A stretch of 48,192 bases of DNA from Bordetella parapertussis. Its GTDB lineage: Bacteria > Pseudomonadota > Gammaproteobacteria > Burkholderiales > SG8-41. The position numbers were made by a program, and so were the translations under genes. Where the stretch lies: contig CAMBCF010000026.1 in assembly GCA_945864585.1 (NCBI GenBank), forward strand, positions 1-48,192, written 5' to 3'. Numbering within the stretch: the stretch's first letter is position 1; each line of letters begins with the position of its first letter. This document shows, piece by piece, positions 29,797 to 37,846 of the stretch. The notes beneath the pieces are model-generated. The model made no database searches. It was given only the letters and a program-made list of their open reading frames with translations, and had not been told where the DNA came from.

Positions 29797-29892
29797 TTAG
29801 TTTGCGCTTGCGCGCAGCAGCAGGCCGGCCAGCAGAAGGCTGGTCGAAAGTAGCAGTTCTAACACTGCGAGGGCCTGTGATGAATAACTCAT
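29797..29892 (-). CDS. Leucine-rich leader peptide upstream of leuA
   Basis: A 31-codon frame from the ATG at 29892 to TAA. The product has 11 leucines in 31 residues, including LELLL, LLL and a second LLL, read by CTC, TTA, CTG, CTA and CTT codons. It lies 117 bases before leuA on the same strand. This is the layout of an attenuation leader (E. coli leuL is the known example, 28 aa), in which ribosome stalling at Leu codons controls leuA. No ribosome site is seen. The promoter places the transcript start within a base or two of the ATG, so it may be leaderless. Translation is not proven. Confidence 0.68.
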   Translation of the reverse strand: MSYSSQALAVLELLLSTSLLLAGLLLRASAN

Positions 29893-29900
29893 AGCGACGA

Positions 29901-29929
29901 AATATAAAGACTTTTTCCCGGTAGCGCAA
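29901..29929 (-). promoter_or_regulatory. Promoter of the leu leader and leuA
   Basis: Minus strand: -35 TTGCGC (29929-29924), 17-base spacer, -10 TATATT (29906-29901). The ATG of the leader peptide begins 9 bases after the -10 element, so transcription should start at or next to the ATG. Confidence 0.65.
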
Positions 29930-30016
29930 GTTTAGGCCATCGCGCGACTATTGTGTATAGCGGCAGGCGGCTTCGGCGATAATAGCGATTCGCGCAATTT
30001 TCAGGATTTAGCGTTC

Positions 30017-31126
30017 ATGGTGAACAAGAAGGTAGCGATACCCCCTTCCCTCACCCTCGGTCCCTCCCCTGGAGTGGGAGGGAAGACAAAACCCGTCGCG
30101 ACTCGCTTAACCTACCGCGACGCCGGGGTGGACATCGATGCCGGCGATCACTTGGTCGAAAACATCAAGCCCTTCGCCAGGCGCACCCTGCGCCCCGGCG
30201 TGTTGGCGGGCATCGGCGGCTTTGGCGCGCTGTTTCGCGTGCCGCGCGGCTATAAAGAGCCGGTGCTGGTTGCCGGCACTGACGGCGTGGGCACCAAACT
30301 CAAACTCGCGTTTGAATTGAAGCGCCACGATACCGTCGGCATCGATCTGGTGGCGATGAGTGTGAACGATATTCTGACGCTAGGTGCGGAACCGCTGTTT
30401 TTTCTGGATTACTACGCCTGTGGCAAGCTGGACGTGAAATCAGCCACGCAAGTGGTCAAGGGCATCGCGGCCGGTTGTGAACAAGCGGGCTGCGCGCTGA
30501 TCGGCGGCGAGACCGCGGAGATGCCGGGCATGTATGCGGCGGGCGAATACGATCTGGCGGGTTTTGCCGTAGGCGTGGTGGAAAAATCCAAAATCATTGA
30601 TGGAAAAAGCATTAAGTCCGGCGACGTGATTCTGGGACTGGCAAGCAACGGCGCGCATTCCAACGGCTACTCGCTGATCCGCAAGATCATCAGCACCAAG
30701 CGCACTAATTTATCGAGCAAGCTGGGCCGCCGGCCGCTGAAAGATTTAATCCTCGCGCCCACGCGCATTTACGTGAAACCGGTACTGGCGCTGGCCAAAA
30801 GAGTGCGCCTGAAGGGCCTGGCGCACATCACTGGCGGCGGGCTGGTAGAAAATATTCCGCGCGTGTTGTCTGCGGGATTGTGCGCACGTATCGACAAAAG
30901 CGCGTGGCCGATGCCGCCGTTGTTTACCTGGCTGCAACAGCAAGGCAACGTGGATGACAACGAAATGCATCGCGTATTCAATTGCGGCATCGGCATGATC
31001 ATCGTGGTCGATGCGCGCGATGCCGCCAGGGCGCAGGCGCTGCTCACGCGCGCCGGCGAACGCGTGTGGCGCATCGGCGACGTGGTGCGCCGCGCACGGG
31101 GTGCGCCGCAAACGGTTGTGCTGTAA
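30017..31126 (+). CDS. purM: Phosphoribosylformylglycinamidine cyclo-ligase PurM
   Basis: AIR synthetase of purine synthesis, 369 aa from the ATG at 30017. The conserved start of the family, [14 protein letters not shown], begins only at about residue 31. Upstream are about 20 extra residues ([16 protein letters not shown]) encoded by an inserted repeat. Later motifs are [44 protein letters not shown] and THxxGGG-like [11 protein letters not shown]. The catalytic part looks complete. Its stop is directly followed by the purN ATG (TAAATG). Confidence 0.94.
   Translation: MVNKKVAIPPSLTLGPSPGVGGKTKPVATRLTYRDAGVDIDAGDHLVENIKPFARRTLRPGVLAGIGGFGALFRVPRGYKEPVLVAGTDGVGTKLKLAFELKRHDTVGIDLVAMSVNDILTLGAEPLFFLDYYACGKLDVKSATQVVKGIAAGCEQAGCALIGGETAEMPGMYAAGEYDLAGFAVGVVEKSKIIDGKSIKSGDVILGLASNGAHSNGYSLIRKIISTKRTNLSSKLGRRPLKDLILAPTRIYVKPVLALAKRVRLKGLAHITGGGLVENIPRVLSAGLCARIDKSAWPMPPLFTWLQQQGNVDDNEMHRVFNCGIGMIIVVDARDAARAQALLTRAGERVWRIGDVVRRARGAPQTVVL
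30042..30086 (+). repeat. Interspersed repeat read in frame within the purM 5' end
   Basis: A C-rich tract (CCTTCCCTCACCCTCGG) leads into an 8-bp hairpin, TCCCTCCC (30061-30068) with GGGAGGGA (30076-30083), loop CTGGAGT. It resembles the short CCCTCACCC...GGGAGGG hairpin repeats scattered in many proteobacterial genomes, which typically translate as [10 protein letters not shown]. Here it is in frame with purM and adds residues between the start codon and the conserved domain. Confidence 0.75.
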
Positions 31127-31768
31127 ATGAAGCGTATCGTCATCCTGATCTCGGGCCGCGGCTCTAATATGGAGGCGATCCTGAATGCGCGCCTGCCGCT
31201 GCAGATTGCGGCGGTGATCAGTAATCAACCCACCGCCAGGGGACTCGCTACTGCGCAAAGCCACAATATGCCCACCGCCGTCGTGCCGCACAGCGCGTTC
31301 GCCAGCCGCAGCGCATTTGACAGCGCGCTCGCGGCTGAAATCGACCGCCATCAACCCGATTTAATTGTGCTGGCAGGCTTCATGCGCGTGTTAACCGAAG
31401 CATTCGTCACACGTTATTCAGGACGTATGATCAACATTCACCCTTCTCTGTTGCCGTCCTTCCCCGGCCTGCATACGCACCAGCGCGCGCTCGAAGCTGG
31501 CGTGCGCGTACACGGTTGCACCGTGCATTTTGTAACGCCGGGTGTGGACAGCGGGCCGATCATCATGCAGGCGGCGGTACCGGTACTCGCAGCGGACGAT
31601 GAGGACACGCTCGCCGCACGCGTGCTGGCCGAAGAACACCGCATTTATCCGCAGGCGATCCACTGGATTTGCGAGGGTCGCGTGAAACTCGACGACGACA
31701 GCATCGTGGTCTACGACGGGGTTGCACCGGCACGTGGTGCGCTGATTTCGCCTGCACTGAGCGATTAA
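31127..31768 (+). CDS. purN: Phosphoribosylglycinamide formyltransferase PurN
   Basis: 213 aa, transfers a formyl group from 10-formyl-THF to GAR in purine synthesis. It starts MKRIVILISGRGSNMEAIL (phosphate-binding GRGSN). The catalytic triad is visible as N103 and H105 in MINIHPSLLPSFPG and D141 in VTPGVDSGPII. It immediately follows purM, so the two are coupled. Confidence 0.96.
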   Translation: MKRIVILISGRGSNMEAILNARLPLQIAAVISNQPTARGLATAQSHNMPTAVVPHSAFASRSAFDSALAAEIDRHQPDLIVLAGFMRVLTEAFVTRYSGRMINIHPSLLPSFPGLHTHQRALEAGVRVHGCTVHFVTPGVDSGPIIMQAAVPVLAADDEDTLAARVLAEEHRIYPQAIHWICEGRVKLDDDSIVVYDGVAPARGALISPALSD

Positions 31769-31778
31769 TCGTAACGTT

Positions 31779-31982
31779 ATGATTTTAAACAATAATTTAT
31801 CAAACGGTCTGCGCCCGCAGCGCTTTGAAGGCCGCCAATCGGGCAAATCGATGTCGGCGGATTTCGATTGGGCCAGCAGCAAACTGACGCTGATTCACGA
31901 CGGCCTCAATCATGCGCTGGAACTGCCGCCGGGCGCGCAGGATCGGCTGTCGGTCATGTATCAACTGGAAATCACGCCGTGA
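31779..31982 (+). pseudogene. Remnant of a DUF3108 gene
   Basis: A 67-codon frame whose product (GLRPQRFEGRQSGKS, ADFDWASSK, LPPGAQDRLSVMYQLEITP) matches only the middle of the intact DUF3108 protein next to it (about its residues 211-273: GLLPHSFTSKVVVSGKS, AQFDWNKST, LPAGAQDLLSFMYQLSLAP). Both the N-terminal and C-terminal parts are missing. The TGA overlaps the GTG start of the intact gene (GTGA), so ribosomes may still pass from one to the other. Most likely a decayed tandem paralogue. Confidence 0.75.
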
Positions 31983-33070
31983 CTTACTGGCGTACCCGGG
32001 CGCGTGCCACGCCGCTACTGGCGGCACTGCTGTTGTCGGTGCTGGCGCACGCCATCACGCTGTCGGGCGACTGGCTGCGCCTGCCGCAAGCAGCGGCTGA
32101 TCCGCCGCGGTTGCTGGCGCGGCTCGAACCCGCGCCGCTGACGCCCGCTGCCCAGCAACCGCCGGTCACGCGAGCGCCGCGCGTGATGCCTGCGCGCGTG
32201 GCGCCCGTGGCAGCGGCGCCTGTCACTCTGGTTTCGGATGTGCCCGCGCCATGGTCATTGCCCGCCGCCGCCGCTGAACCCGCAGTGGAGGCGGAAGCGC
32301 CGTTAGTCATTGCGCCGCCGGAGCCTCCCGCGCCAACCGCACCTGAACCGGTGGTGGTCGCCATGGCCGCACCCACCACCTACACGCCCGAACCCGCGAT
32401 CATTAAAACGCTGCCGCGACGCGGTCGCATCACCTACAGCCTCAATTATTATTTGAGCAACATGCCCACCACCGTCGGCCGCACCGTGCAAACCTGGGAG
32501 GCGATGGACAACACCTACAAACTTGAAAGCCTGTCGCAAACCGTGGGGCTTGCACGGTTGACGCGTTTCGGGCCGCGCACTTATCACAGCAGCGGGATAG
32601 TCACCGAGCGTGGGTTGCTGCCGCATAGTTTTACCTCAAAAGTGGTGGTCAGCGGCAAGTCCGATGATTCGGCCGCGCAGTTTGACTGGAACAAAAGCAC
32701 GCTGCAATTTGGCCGCACCGCCGATCAAAAAAACGCCGCGCTGCCCGCGGGCGCGCAGGATTTGTTGAGTTTCATGTATCAACTGTCGCTAGCGCCCCCG
32801 CCGCGCGGACGACTGCAAATCCCCGTCACCAGCGGCATCTACTTTGAGAATTATGATCTCGAGGTGTTCGAAGAGGAGACCATCGAAACACCGTTGGGCA
32901 ACGTGCGCGCGTTACCGGTAAAACAAGTGCGGCGCGCGGGCAGTGAAAGCATCGAGGTATGGCTCGGCGCCGATTATCATTTCCTGCCGCTGCGCATTCG
33001 ATTCATCGGGCGCGACGGCACGCCGGGCGGCGAACAAGTGGTTACGGAGATAAGCTTCGGTGAAAAGTAG
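31979..33070 (+). CDS. DUF3108 domain protein
   Basis: 363 aa from the GTG at 31979. A single N-terminal hydrophobic segment (TPLLAALLLSVLAHAITL, residues 11-28) is followed by a Pro/Ala-rich linker to about residue 140, then the DUF3108 beta-rich domain (RGRITYSLNYYLSN onward; SRLTRFGPRTYHS-like; YDLEVFEEETIETPLGNVRA). This suggests a membrane-anchored periplasmic protein. The function is unknown; DUF3108 genes often follow purN in Betaproteobacteria. Confidence 0.87.
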   Translation: MTYWRTRARATPLLAALLLSVLAHAITLSGDWLRLPQAAADPPRLLARLEPAPLTPAAQQPPVTRAPRVMPARVAPVAAAPVTLVSDVPAPWSLPAAAAEPAVEAEAPLVIAPPEPPAPTAPEPVVVAMAAPTTYTPEPAIIKTLPRRGRITYSLNYYLSNMPTTVGRTVQTWEAMDNTYKLESLSQTVGLARLTRFGPRTYHSSGIVTERGLLPHSFTSKVVVSGKSDDSAAQFDWNKSTLQFGRTADQKNAALPAGAQDLLSFMYQLSLAPPPRGRLQIPVTSGIYFENYDLEVFEEETIETPLGNVRALPVKQVRRAGSESIEVWLGADYHFLPLRIRFIGRDGTPGGEQVVTEISFGEK

Positions 33071-33079
33071 CCGCAGCGG

Positions 33080-34351
33080 ATGCGCATTCCATTGAAAATA
33101 ACCGCCGCGCCGTTTGAACATGCTGTCGCAGCACTCGTCGCCGTGTTGCGATTTGATTTTCCCGCGGATGCAATACTCAGCCGCTACTTTCGCGAGCATC
33201 GCGAACTCGGCCCGGCCGATCGCGCTTTCGTTGCAGAAGCGGTGTTTGGCGTGCTGCGCAAAAAGCGACTGCTGGATCATGTTACTGGTGATGGCAAAGC
33301 ACGCGCGTTGTTGTTCGCCTGGCTTACCCGCGTGCAAGGCATGAACACGCGCGAACTCGAACCGATTTTGCGGCGCAGTGACGCCGAAATTGTCGCTGCA
33401 ATCAAAGCCGCAGGTAGTGACCAGCTAACGCTGGCGCAGCAAGCCGAACTGCCGGACTGGGTAGTGGAAAAACTCAAAACCCAGTGCCTGGATGCAGAAA
33501 TTTCAGCATTGGGCAAAAGCCTCAGCGAGCCTGCGCCACTCGATTTGAGAGTCAACACACTGCGTGCAAAGCGCGATGATGTCATGGCCAAACTCACCGC
33601 CGATGGCCTCGCCGCAACGCCCACGCCGTACGCGCCGAACGGCCTGCGCCTAGACGGGCGTCCGTCGATCAACCGGCATCCGCTGTTTGTCGACGGCACG
33701 CTTGAAGTGCAGGACGAAGGCAGCCAGGTGCTGTGCAGCCTGTTAGCACCCACGCGGCACGATCTGGTGATCGATTTTTGCGCCGGCGCGGGCGGCAAAA
33801 CTTTAGCGCTGGGCGCGCTCATGCACAATCGCGGACGGCTCTATGCATTTGATGTATCCGCCGCGCGGCTCAAGAAACTGCAACCGCGGCTCGCGCGCTC
33901 GGGACTGTCGAATGTGCATCCGCAAACGCTGGCCAGCGAAAACGATATCCGCGTCAAACGGCTGGCGGGCAAGGCCGACCGTGTGCTGATCGACGCGCCG
34001 TGCAGCGGTCTTGGCACGCTGCGCCGCAATCCGGATTTGAAATGGCGTCAGTCGCCGCAAAGTGTGGCAGAACTCGCGCACAAACAGGCGGCGATACTGC
34101 GCGCCGCAGCAGCGATGGTGAAGCCCGGCGGTCGCGTGCTCTACGCCACCTGCAGCCTGCTGCGTGATGAAAACGAAGCGATAGTTGAAGCGTTTCTCGC
34201 GAACAACCCGGCCTTTAAACTGGTGGATTGCGACAGCGTATTCGCGCAACTACACATTGCTTTGCGCACCGGCAAATACCTGCGCCTCACACCACACCAG
34301 CATGGCACGGATGGATTTTTTGGGGCAGTGCTAGAATCTTCAACACACTAG
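33080..34351 (+). CDS. RsmB/NOL1-NOP2-Sun family RNA cytosine-C5 methyltransferase
   Basis: 423 aa. An N-terminal NusB-like or RsmB-type helical region (residues 1-150) precedes the SAM methyltransferase domain: DFCAGAGGKTLALGA (SAM binding), YAFDVSAARLKKL, and the two conserved cysteines of m5C enzymes, DAPCSGLGTLRRNPD (attack/release motif IV) and YATCSLLRDENE (motif VI). Likely an rRNA modifier acting on 16S rRNA; the exact site is not deducible. It starts 9 bases after the DUF3108 gene. Confidence 0.9.
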   Translation: MRIPLKITAAPFEHAVAALVAVLRFDFPADAILSRYFREHRELGPADRAFVAEAVFGVLRKKRLLDHVTGDGKARALLFAWLTRVQGMNTRELEPILRRSDAEIVAAIKAAGSDQLTLAQQAELPDWVVEKLKTQCLDAEISALGKSLSEPAPLDLRVNTLRAKRDDVMAKLTADGLAATPTPYAPNGLRLDGRPSINRHPLFVDGTLEVQDEGSQVLCSLLAPTRHDLVIDFCAGAGGKTLALGALMHNRGRLYAFDVSAARLKKLQPRLARSGLSNVHPQTLASENDIRVKRLAGKADRVLIDAPCSGLGTLRRNPDLKWRQSPQSVAELAHKQAAILRAAAAMVKPGGRVLYATCSLLRDENEAIVEAFLANNPAFKLVDCDSVFAQLHIALRTGKYLRLTPHQHGTDGFFGAVLESSTH

Positions 34352-34366
34352 CCTGCAACCACCGCC

Positions 34367-35042
34367 ATGCTCAGCACGCCCCCGCTGCCCAATTTGCTAA
34401 CCCAACTTTGGGCTGATCTGCACGATGCTGTATTTCTGTGGCAGGCTGCGGCCGCGGTAGCGAGTCTCTTGCTGGCGTGGCTTGCGGGCAAGCTCTTGCG
34501 GCTGCGTATTGCGTCGATCGAAAATTCGCCCGCCCTGGGGCGCGACATGCTGGCTACAATTCAGTTTCCAGCGATCGCTGTGGTGTTGGTGCTGATTGTG
34601 CGCGCCACCATGGGCGGCATGACCTTGATCTTGCTCGATTTGATGGTGGCGCTGCTCACCGCCGCGATCATCATTCGTCTCACGGTGGTGATGCTGCGCC
34701 AGGTGTTCGCACCCAGCGGCTGGCGCGACACGCTGATACGCACCATCGCCACCGTGGTGTGGATCGGCTTTGCGCTTGATGAAAAATGCCGCCGCGCGCC
34801 AACCGCGCATTCTCAAACAGCCCGCGCCCACAGCGCTGCTCGCGCGCTTTGCGGATAACGGCGTGGATCTTGAATTGGGCTTTTGGGTGGACGATCCGCA
34901 GGCCGGTACGCTCAGGCTGCGATCCGACCTGCAATTGGATATCTGGCGTGCGTTCCGGCAGCATCAGATCAAAATTCCGTATCCGCAGCGTGTAGTACGG
35001 CTGGCGACGGCGCCTGCTGGCGTAGCAAAAACATCCGAATAA
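34367..35042 (+). pseudogene. Mechanosensitive channel MscS family, internally deleted and frameshifted
   Basis: The first frame (34367 to about 34780) encodes an MscS-like N-terminal membrane region with hydrophobic stretches and ends at VVWIGFAL. A different frame (from about 34779 to 35042) encodes the typical C-terminal end of the family: RILKQPAPTALLARFADNG, LELGFWVDDPQAGTL and IPYPQRVVRL. About 200 residues that form the pore helix and beta domain are missing between them. The first frame stops at 34858 after out-of-frame sequence. A single deletion near 34780 with a frame change explains all of this. No working channel can be made. Confidence 0.85.
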
Positions 35043-35178
35043 ATCAAAAATAGTGAATTAAATCGATAACTTAATTGATTTCATCCCTACCGCGCACGGA
35101 GAGCGAAAAAGCGCTATCCGCCCTACTTGAACTTCGGTAGACTTCGCCCGATATACTAGGTTGTAAACGAGGAGCGTT

Positions 35179-36342
35179 ATGTACACTGGATTGCTCGACC
35201 TGCCTTGGTGGGGTTATGTGCTGGCCACACTGGGATTGACCCACATTACCATCGCGGCGGTGACAATTTATCTGCACCGGCATTCGGCGCATCGCGCGCT
35301 GGATTTGCATCCGATCGTCAGTCATTTCTTCCGCTTCTGGCTGTGGTGCAGCACGGGCATGACCACCAAAGCGTGGACCTCTATCCATCGCAAGCATCAC
35401 GCCAAAGTGGAAACTGTCGAAGACCCGCATAGCCCGCAGATTTTCGGCATCCGCAAATTGTTGCTGCAAGGCGCGGAGCTTTATCGTGTCGAAGGCCGCA
35501 ACAAAGAAACGCTGGAACACTACGGTCACGGCACGCCCGATGACTGGCTGGAAAACCACGTCTACGGCGTACACGACCGTATCGGCATCGGCTCCATGCT
35601 GGTGGTGGATGCCATTGTGTTCGGCCCCATCGGCATCACCATCTGGGCGGTGCAAATGATGTGGATCCCGTTTCTCGCCGCGGGCGTCATCAACGGCATC
35701 GGTCACTTCTGGGGCTATCGCAATTTTCAGTCCGAGGACGCCAGCACCAACGTCGTGCCGTGGGGCATATTGATCGGCGGCGAGGAACTGCACAATAACC
35801 ACCACGCCTACGCTACTTCCGCGAAGCTCTCCAACCGCTGGTATGAGTTCGACATCGGCTGGATGTATATACGCATACTGGAGACACTGGGTCTGGCGAC
35901 GGTGAAGAAAATTGCGCCGAAGATCCGGCTGGATGTCGCGAAAACGCGATGCGATTTCGACACGCTGCAAGCGGTGATTACGCATCGCTACGATGTGGTG
36001 ACGCGCTATGCACGCTCACTGCGCGACACCTGCGCCACCGAGATGCAGGCGCTCAAGGCGCGCGCGGTCAGCGTGGATGGGGCAAGGCTCAAGCGCTGGC
36101 TCAACATCGACGCCACCGCACTGCCGGAAAAAGAACGCGCGGAACGCGCACAGGTCATCAGCCACAGCAAAGTGCTGTCCACGGTGTACACCATGCGCGA
36201 CGAACTCGCGGGGGTGTGGCAACGCTCCACCTCCAGCAAAGAGCAGCTGGTCAGCAAGCTCGAAGACTGGTGTCATCGCGCCGAAAACAGCGGCATCGCG
36301 CCGCTGCGGGATTTCTCGAAGCAGCTGCGTTGTTACGGCTGA
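35179..36342 (+). CDS. Fatty acid (acyl-CoA type) desaturase
   Basis: 387 aa integral-membrane diiron enzyme. The three histidine boxes are HRHSAHR (residues 33-39), HRKHHA (about 70) and HNNHHAY (about 213), between hydrophobic segments, as in delta-9 desaturases. The catalytic core ends near residue 275. The last 110 residues are a charged helical extension (STVYTMRDELAGVWQRSTS; LEDWCHRAENSGIAPLRDF) not part of the desaturase fold. A GAGGAG ribosome site precedes the ATG. A TATACT at 35152-35157 with TTGAAC at 35127-35132 (19-base spacer) is a weak promoter candidate. Confidence 0.93.
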   Translation: MYTGLLDLPWWGYVLATLGLTHITIAAVTIYLHRHSAHRALDLHPIVSHFFRFWLWCSTGMTTKAWTSIHRKHHAKVETVEDPHSPQIFGIRKLLLQGAELYRVEGRNKETLEHYGHGTPDDWLENHVYGVHDRIGIGSMLVVDAIVFGPIGITIWAVQMMWIPFLAAGVINGIGHFWGYRNFQSEDASTNVVPWGILIGGEELHNNHHAYATSAKLSNRWYEFDIGWMYIRILETLGLATVKKIAPKIRLDVAKTRCDFDTLQAVITHRYDVVTRYARSLRDTCATEMQALKARAVSVDGARLKRWLNIDATALPEKERAERAQVISHSKVLSTVYTMRDELAGVWQRSTSSKEQLVSKLEDWCHRAENSGIAPLRDFSKQLRCYG

Positions 36343-36415
36343 AGGGCGGTGGGGAGTTGCGCGTTCCGAGTCGAGAATAACAGCGGGCGGGAGGGTTATC
36401 CCTAACACCAAACAT

Positions 36416-36443
36416 AAAAAAACCCGCTTCGCGGGTTTTTTTT
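36416..36443. terminator. Bidirectional intrinsic terminator (desaturase / rpmG)
   Basis: Stem CCCGC/GCGGG (36423-36427 with 36431-36435, TTC loop) flanked by an A-run on the left and nine T residues on the right. The A/T tracts extend the stem. It can end transcription from both sides and touches the rpmG stop codon at 36443. Confidence 0.9.
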
Positions 36444-36598
36444 TATTTGATCTTCGCTTCCTTGTAAGACACGTGTTTGCGCGCGACAGGGTCAAACTTT
36501 TTGATTTCCATCTTTTCCGGCTGGGTACGCTTATTCTTGGTGGTAGTGTAAAAATGGCCGGTGCCGGCTGTCGATTCGAGTTTGATTTTTTCACGCAT
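36443..36598 (-). CDS. rpmG: 50S ribosomal protein L33
   Basis: 51 aa, from [20 protein letters not shown] to EMKKFDP-like [20 protein letters not shown]. This is the zinc-free form of L33 (no CxxC pairs). It follows rpmB after 26 bases in the usual rpmB-rpmG operon. Confidence 0.97.
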   Translation of the reverse strand: MREKIKLESTAGTGHFYTTTKNKRTQPEKMEIKKFDPVARKHVSYKEAKIK

Positions 36599-36624
36599 GA
36601 TGTCGTCTCCGCTTCGTTTCGAGA

Positions 36625-36861
36625 TTAGACCGCTACGCCGCGGCCACGCAAATCAGCCAGCACCACGTCGATGCCGTTCTTGTCGATGGTGCGCAGGCCG
36701 GCTTGAGAAACCCGCAGGCGGATCCAGCGGTTCTCGCTTTCCACCCAGAAACGGCGGTGATGCAGATTCGGCAGGAAGCGCCGCTTGGTTTTATTGTTGG
36801 CGTGGGAGACGTTGTTCCCCACCATCGGCTTCTTGCCGGTGACCTGACATACGCGTGACAT
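36625..36861 (-). CDS. rpmB: 50S ribosomal protein L28
   Basis: 78 aa, standard length. It starts [20 protein letters not shown] and contains [17 protein letters not shown]. It is the first gene of the rpmB-rpmG operon. Confidence 0.97.
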   Translation of the reverse strand: MSRVCQVTGKKPMVGNNVSHANNKTKRRFLPNLHHRRFWVESENRWIRLRVSQAGLRTIDKNGIDVVLADLRGRGVAV

Positions 36862-36911
36862 GTTGATACCCCGAGAACCTGGAAAGGTGTAATGAGCTGT
36901 AAAGGGGGCGA

Positions 36912-36941
36912 ATTCTACACGAAATCAGTGGGTTCCCTCAA
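36912..36941 (-). promoter_or_regulatory. rpmB-rpmG promoter (sigma-70)
   Basis: Minus strand: -35 TTGAGG (36941-36936), 18-base spacer, -10 TAGAAT (36917-36912), about 50 bases upstream of the rpmB ATG. Confidence 0.65.
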
Positions 36942-36996
36942 GGATTTGACTGGACTTAGCGCCTTTTTCCACCGAATGAACGGTTCCGATAGCAAA

Positions 36997-37024
36997 TAAC
37001 TATTTGTTTTAAAACAAATAGTTA
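36997..37024. repeat. Perfect 28-bp AT-rich palindrome at the radC stop
   Basis: TAACTATTTGTTTT (36997-37010) is followed at once by its exact complement AAAACAAATAGTTA (37011-37024). The last three bases are the radC stop codon. With 4 G or C in 28 bp it stands out from the GC-rich surroundings. It may act as the radC terminator, though the stem lacks GC pairs. Confidence 0.8.
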
Positions 37025-37696
37025 CAGCAAGCCTCGTTCTGCGAACGATAGCGTGCTGTCCGCGCCCACCACAAAATGATCCAGCACACTCACGTCCACC
37101 AGCGCCAAAGCGCGCTTTAAAGTCGCGGTCAGCGTCTCATCAGCGCGGCTGGGTTCGCATACGCCCGACGGATGATTATGCGCAAATATGACCGCTGCCG
37201 CGTTGTGGTGCAGCGCGCGTTTGACCACTTCGCGCGGATACACGCTGGTCTGCGTGAGCGTGCCGCTGAACAGATCATCCACCGCCAGCACACGGTTTTG
37301 CGCGTCGAGAAACACGCCGACGAATACCTCATGCGGGCGATTGTGCAGTCGCAGCCGCAGGTAATCGCGCACCGCCTTCGGAGCATTGAGTGCAACGCCC
37401 TGCTTTAGTTTTTCACCCAGCGCGCGCTGCGCCATTTCGAGCACTGCCTGCAGCTGCACATACTTCGCCGCACCCAACCCGTGAATATTGCAGAAAGTCG
37501 TTTGATCCGCGCCGCACAAGGCCGTCAGCGAGCCAAATTCTGTGAGCATGTCGCGCGCCAGATCAACTGCGGATTTTCCAACAACGCCAGTGCGCAAAAA
37601 TATCGCCACCAATTCCGCATCGGAAAGCGCCGCCGCGCCCTTCTTAAGCAGCTTTTCGCGCGGACGTTCGTCGGCGGGCCAGTCGGTGATGGACAT
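37022..37696 (-). CDS. radC: RadC/JAB-domain protein (UPF0758)
   Basis: 224 aa. It starts [17 protein letters not shown], the canonical opening. A helix-hairpin-helix region (about residues 60-85, [15 protein letters not shown]) precedes the MPN/JAB metal-binding domain with HNHPSG and a downstream Asp (SRADETLT). Despite its name a repair role is doubtful. The ATG is 4 bases from a tandem GGTGAAA heptamer array, and no ribosome site is seen on the minus strand. Confidence 0.93.
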   Translation of the reverse strand: MSITDWPADERPREKLLKKGAAALSDAELVAIFLRTGVVGKSAVDLARDMLTEFGSLTALCGADQTTFCNIHGLGAAKYVQLQAVLEMAQRALGEKLKQGVALNAPKAVRDYLRLRLHNRPHEVFVGVFLDAQNRVLAVDDLFSGTLTQTSVYPREVVKRALHHNAAAVIFAHNHPSGVCEPSRADETLTATLKRALALVDVSVLDHFVVGADSTLSFAERGLL

Positions 37697-37699
37697 CGG

Positions 37700-37802
37700 G
37701 GTGAAGGGTGAAAGGTGAAAGGTGAAAGGTGAAAGGTGAACAACGGCTCAGGATAAGTACGGTTTACCGGTTACGGCTTACGCTTCACTCGTCACATTTC
37801 AC
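37700..37802. repeat. Heptamer inverted-repeat array (copy 2)
   Basis: Six direct heptamers, GGTGAAG, four GGTGAAA and GGTGAAC (37700-37741), a 19-base spacer, then six heptamers in the opposite sense (37761-37802: GGTTTAC, CGGTTAC, GGCTTAC, GCTTCAC, TCGTCAC, ATTTCAC). It fills most of the gap between the radC start and coaBC. Four identical tandem units make slippage plausible. Confidence 0.85.
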
Positions 37803-37846
37803 CGCAGTACGTTACACTCACCTCTGATTCGCGCAAAGAGCGCTAT

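Larger units (their letters stand above)
29680..30016. other. leuA-purM divergent gap
   Basis: The gap between the leuA and purM starts holds the leu leader peptide, its promoter and hairpins (29698-29929). I see no clear promoter for purM in 29930-30016; a GATAAT at 29978-29983 lacks a partner at the right distance. Confidence 0.5.

Noticed and set aside
37700-37802. CRISPR array
   Set aside because: Units are 7 bases long with no regular spacers, and there are no cas genes.
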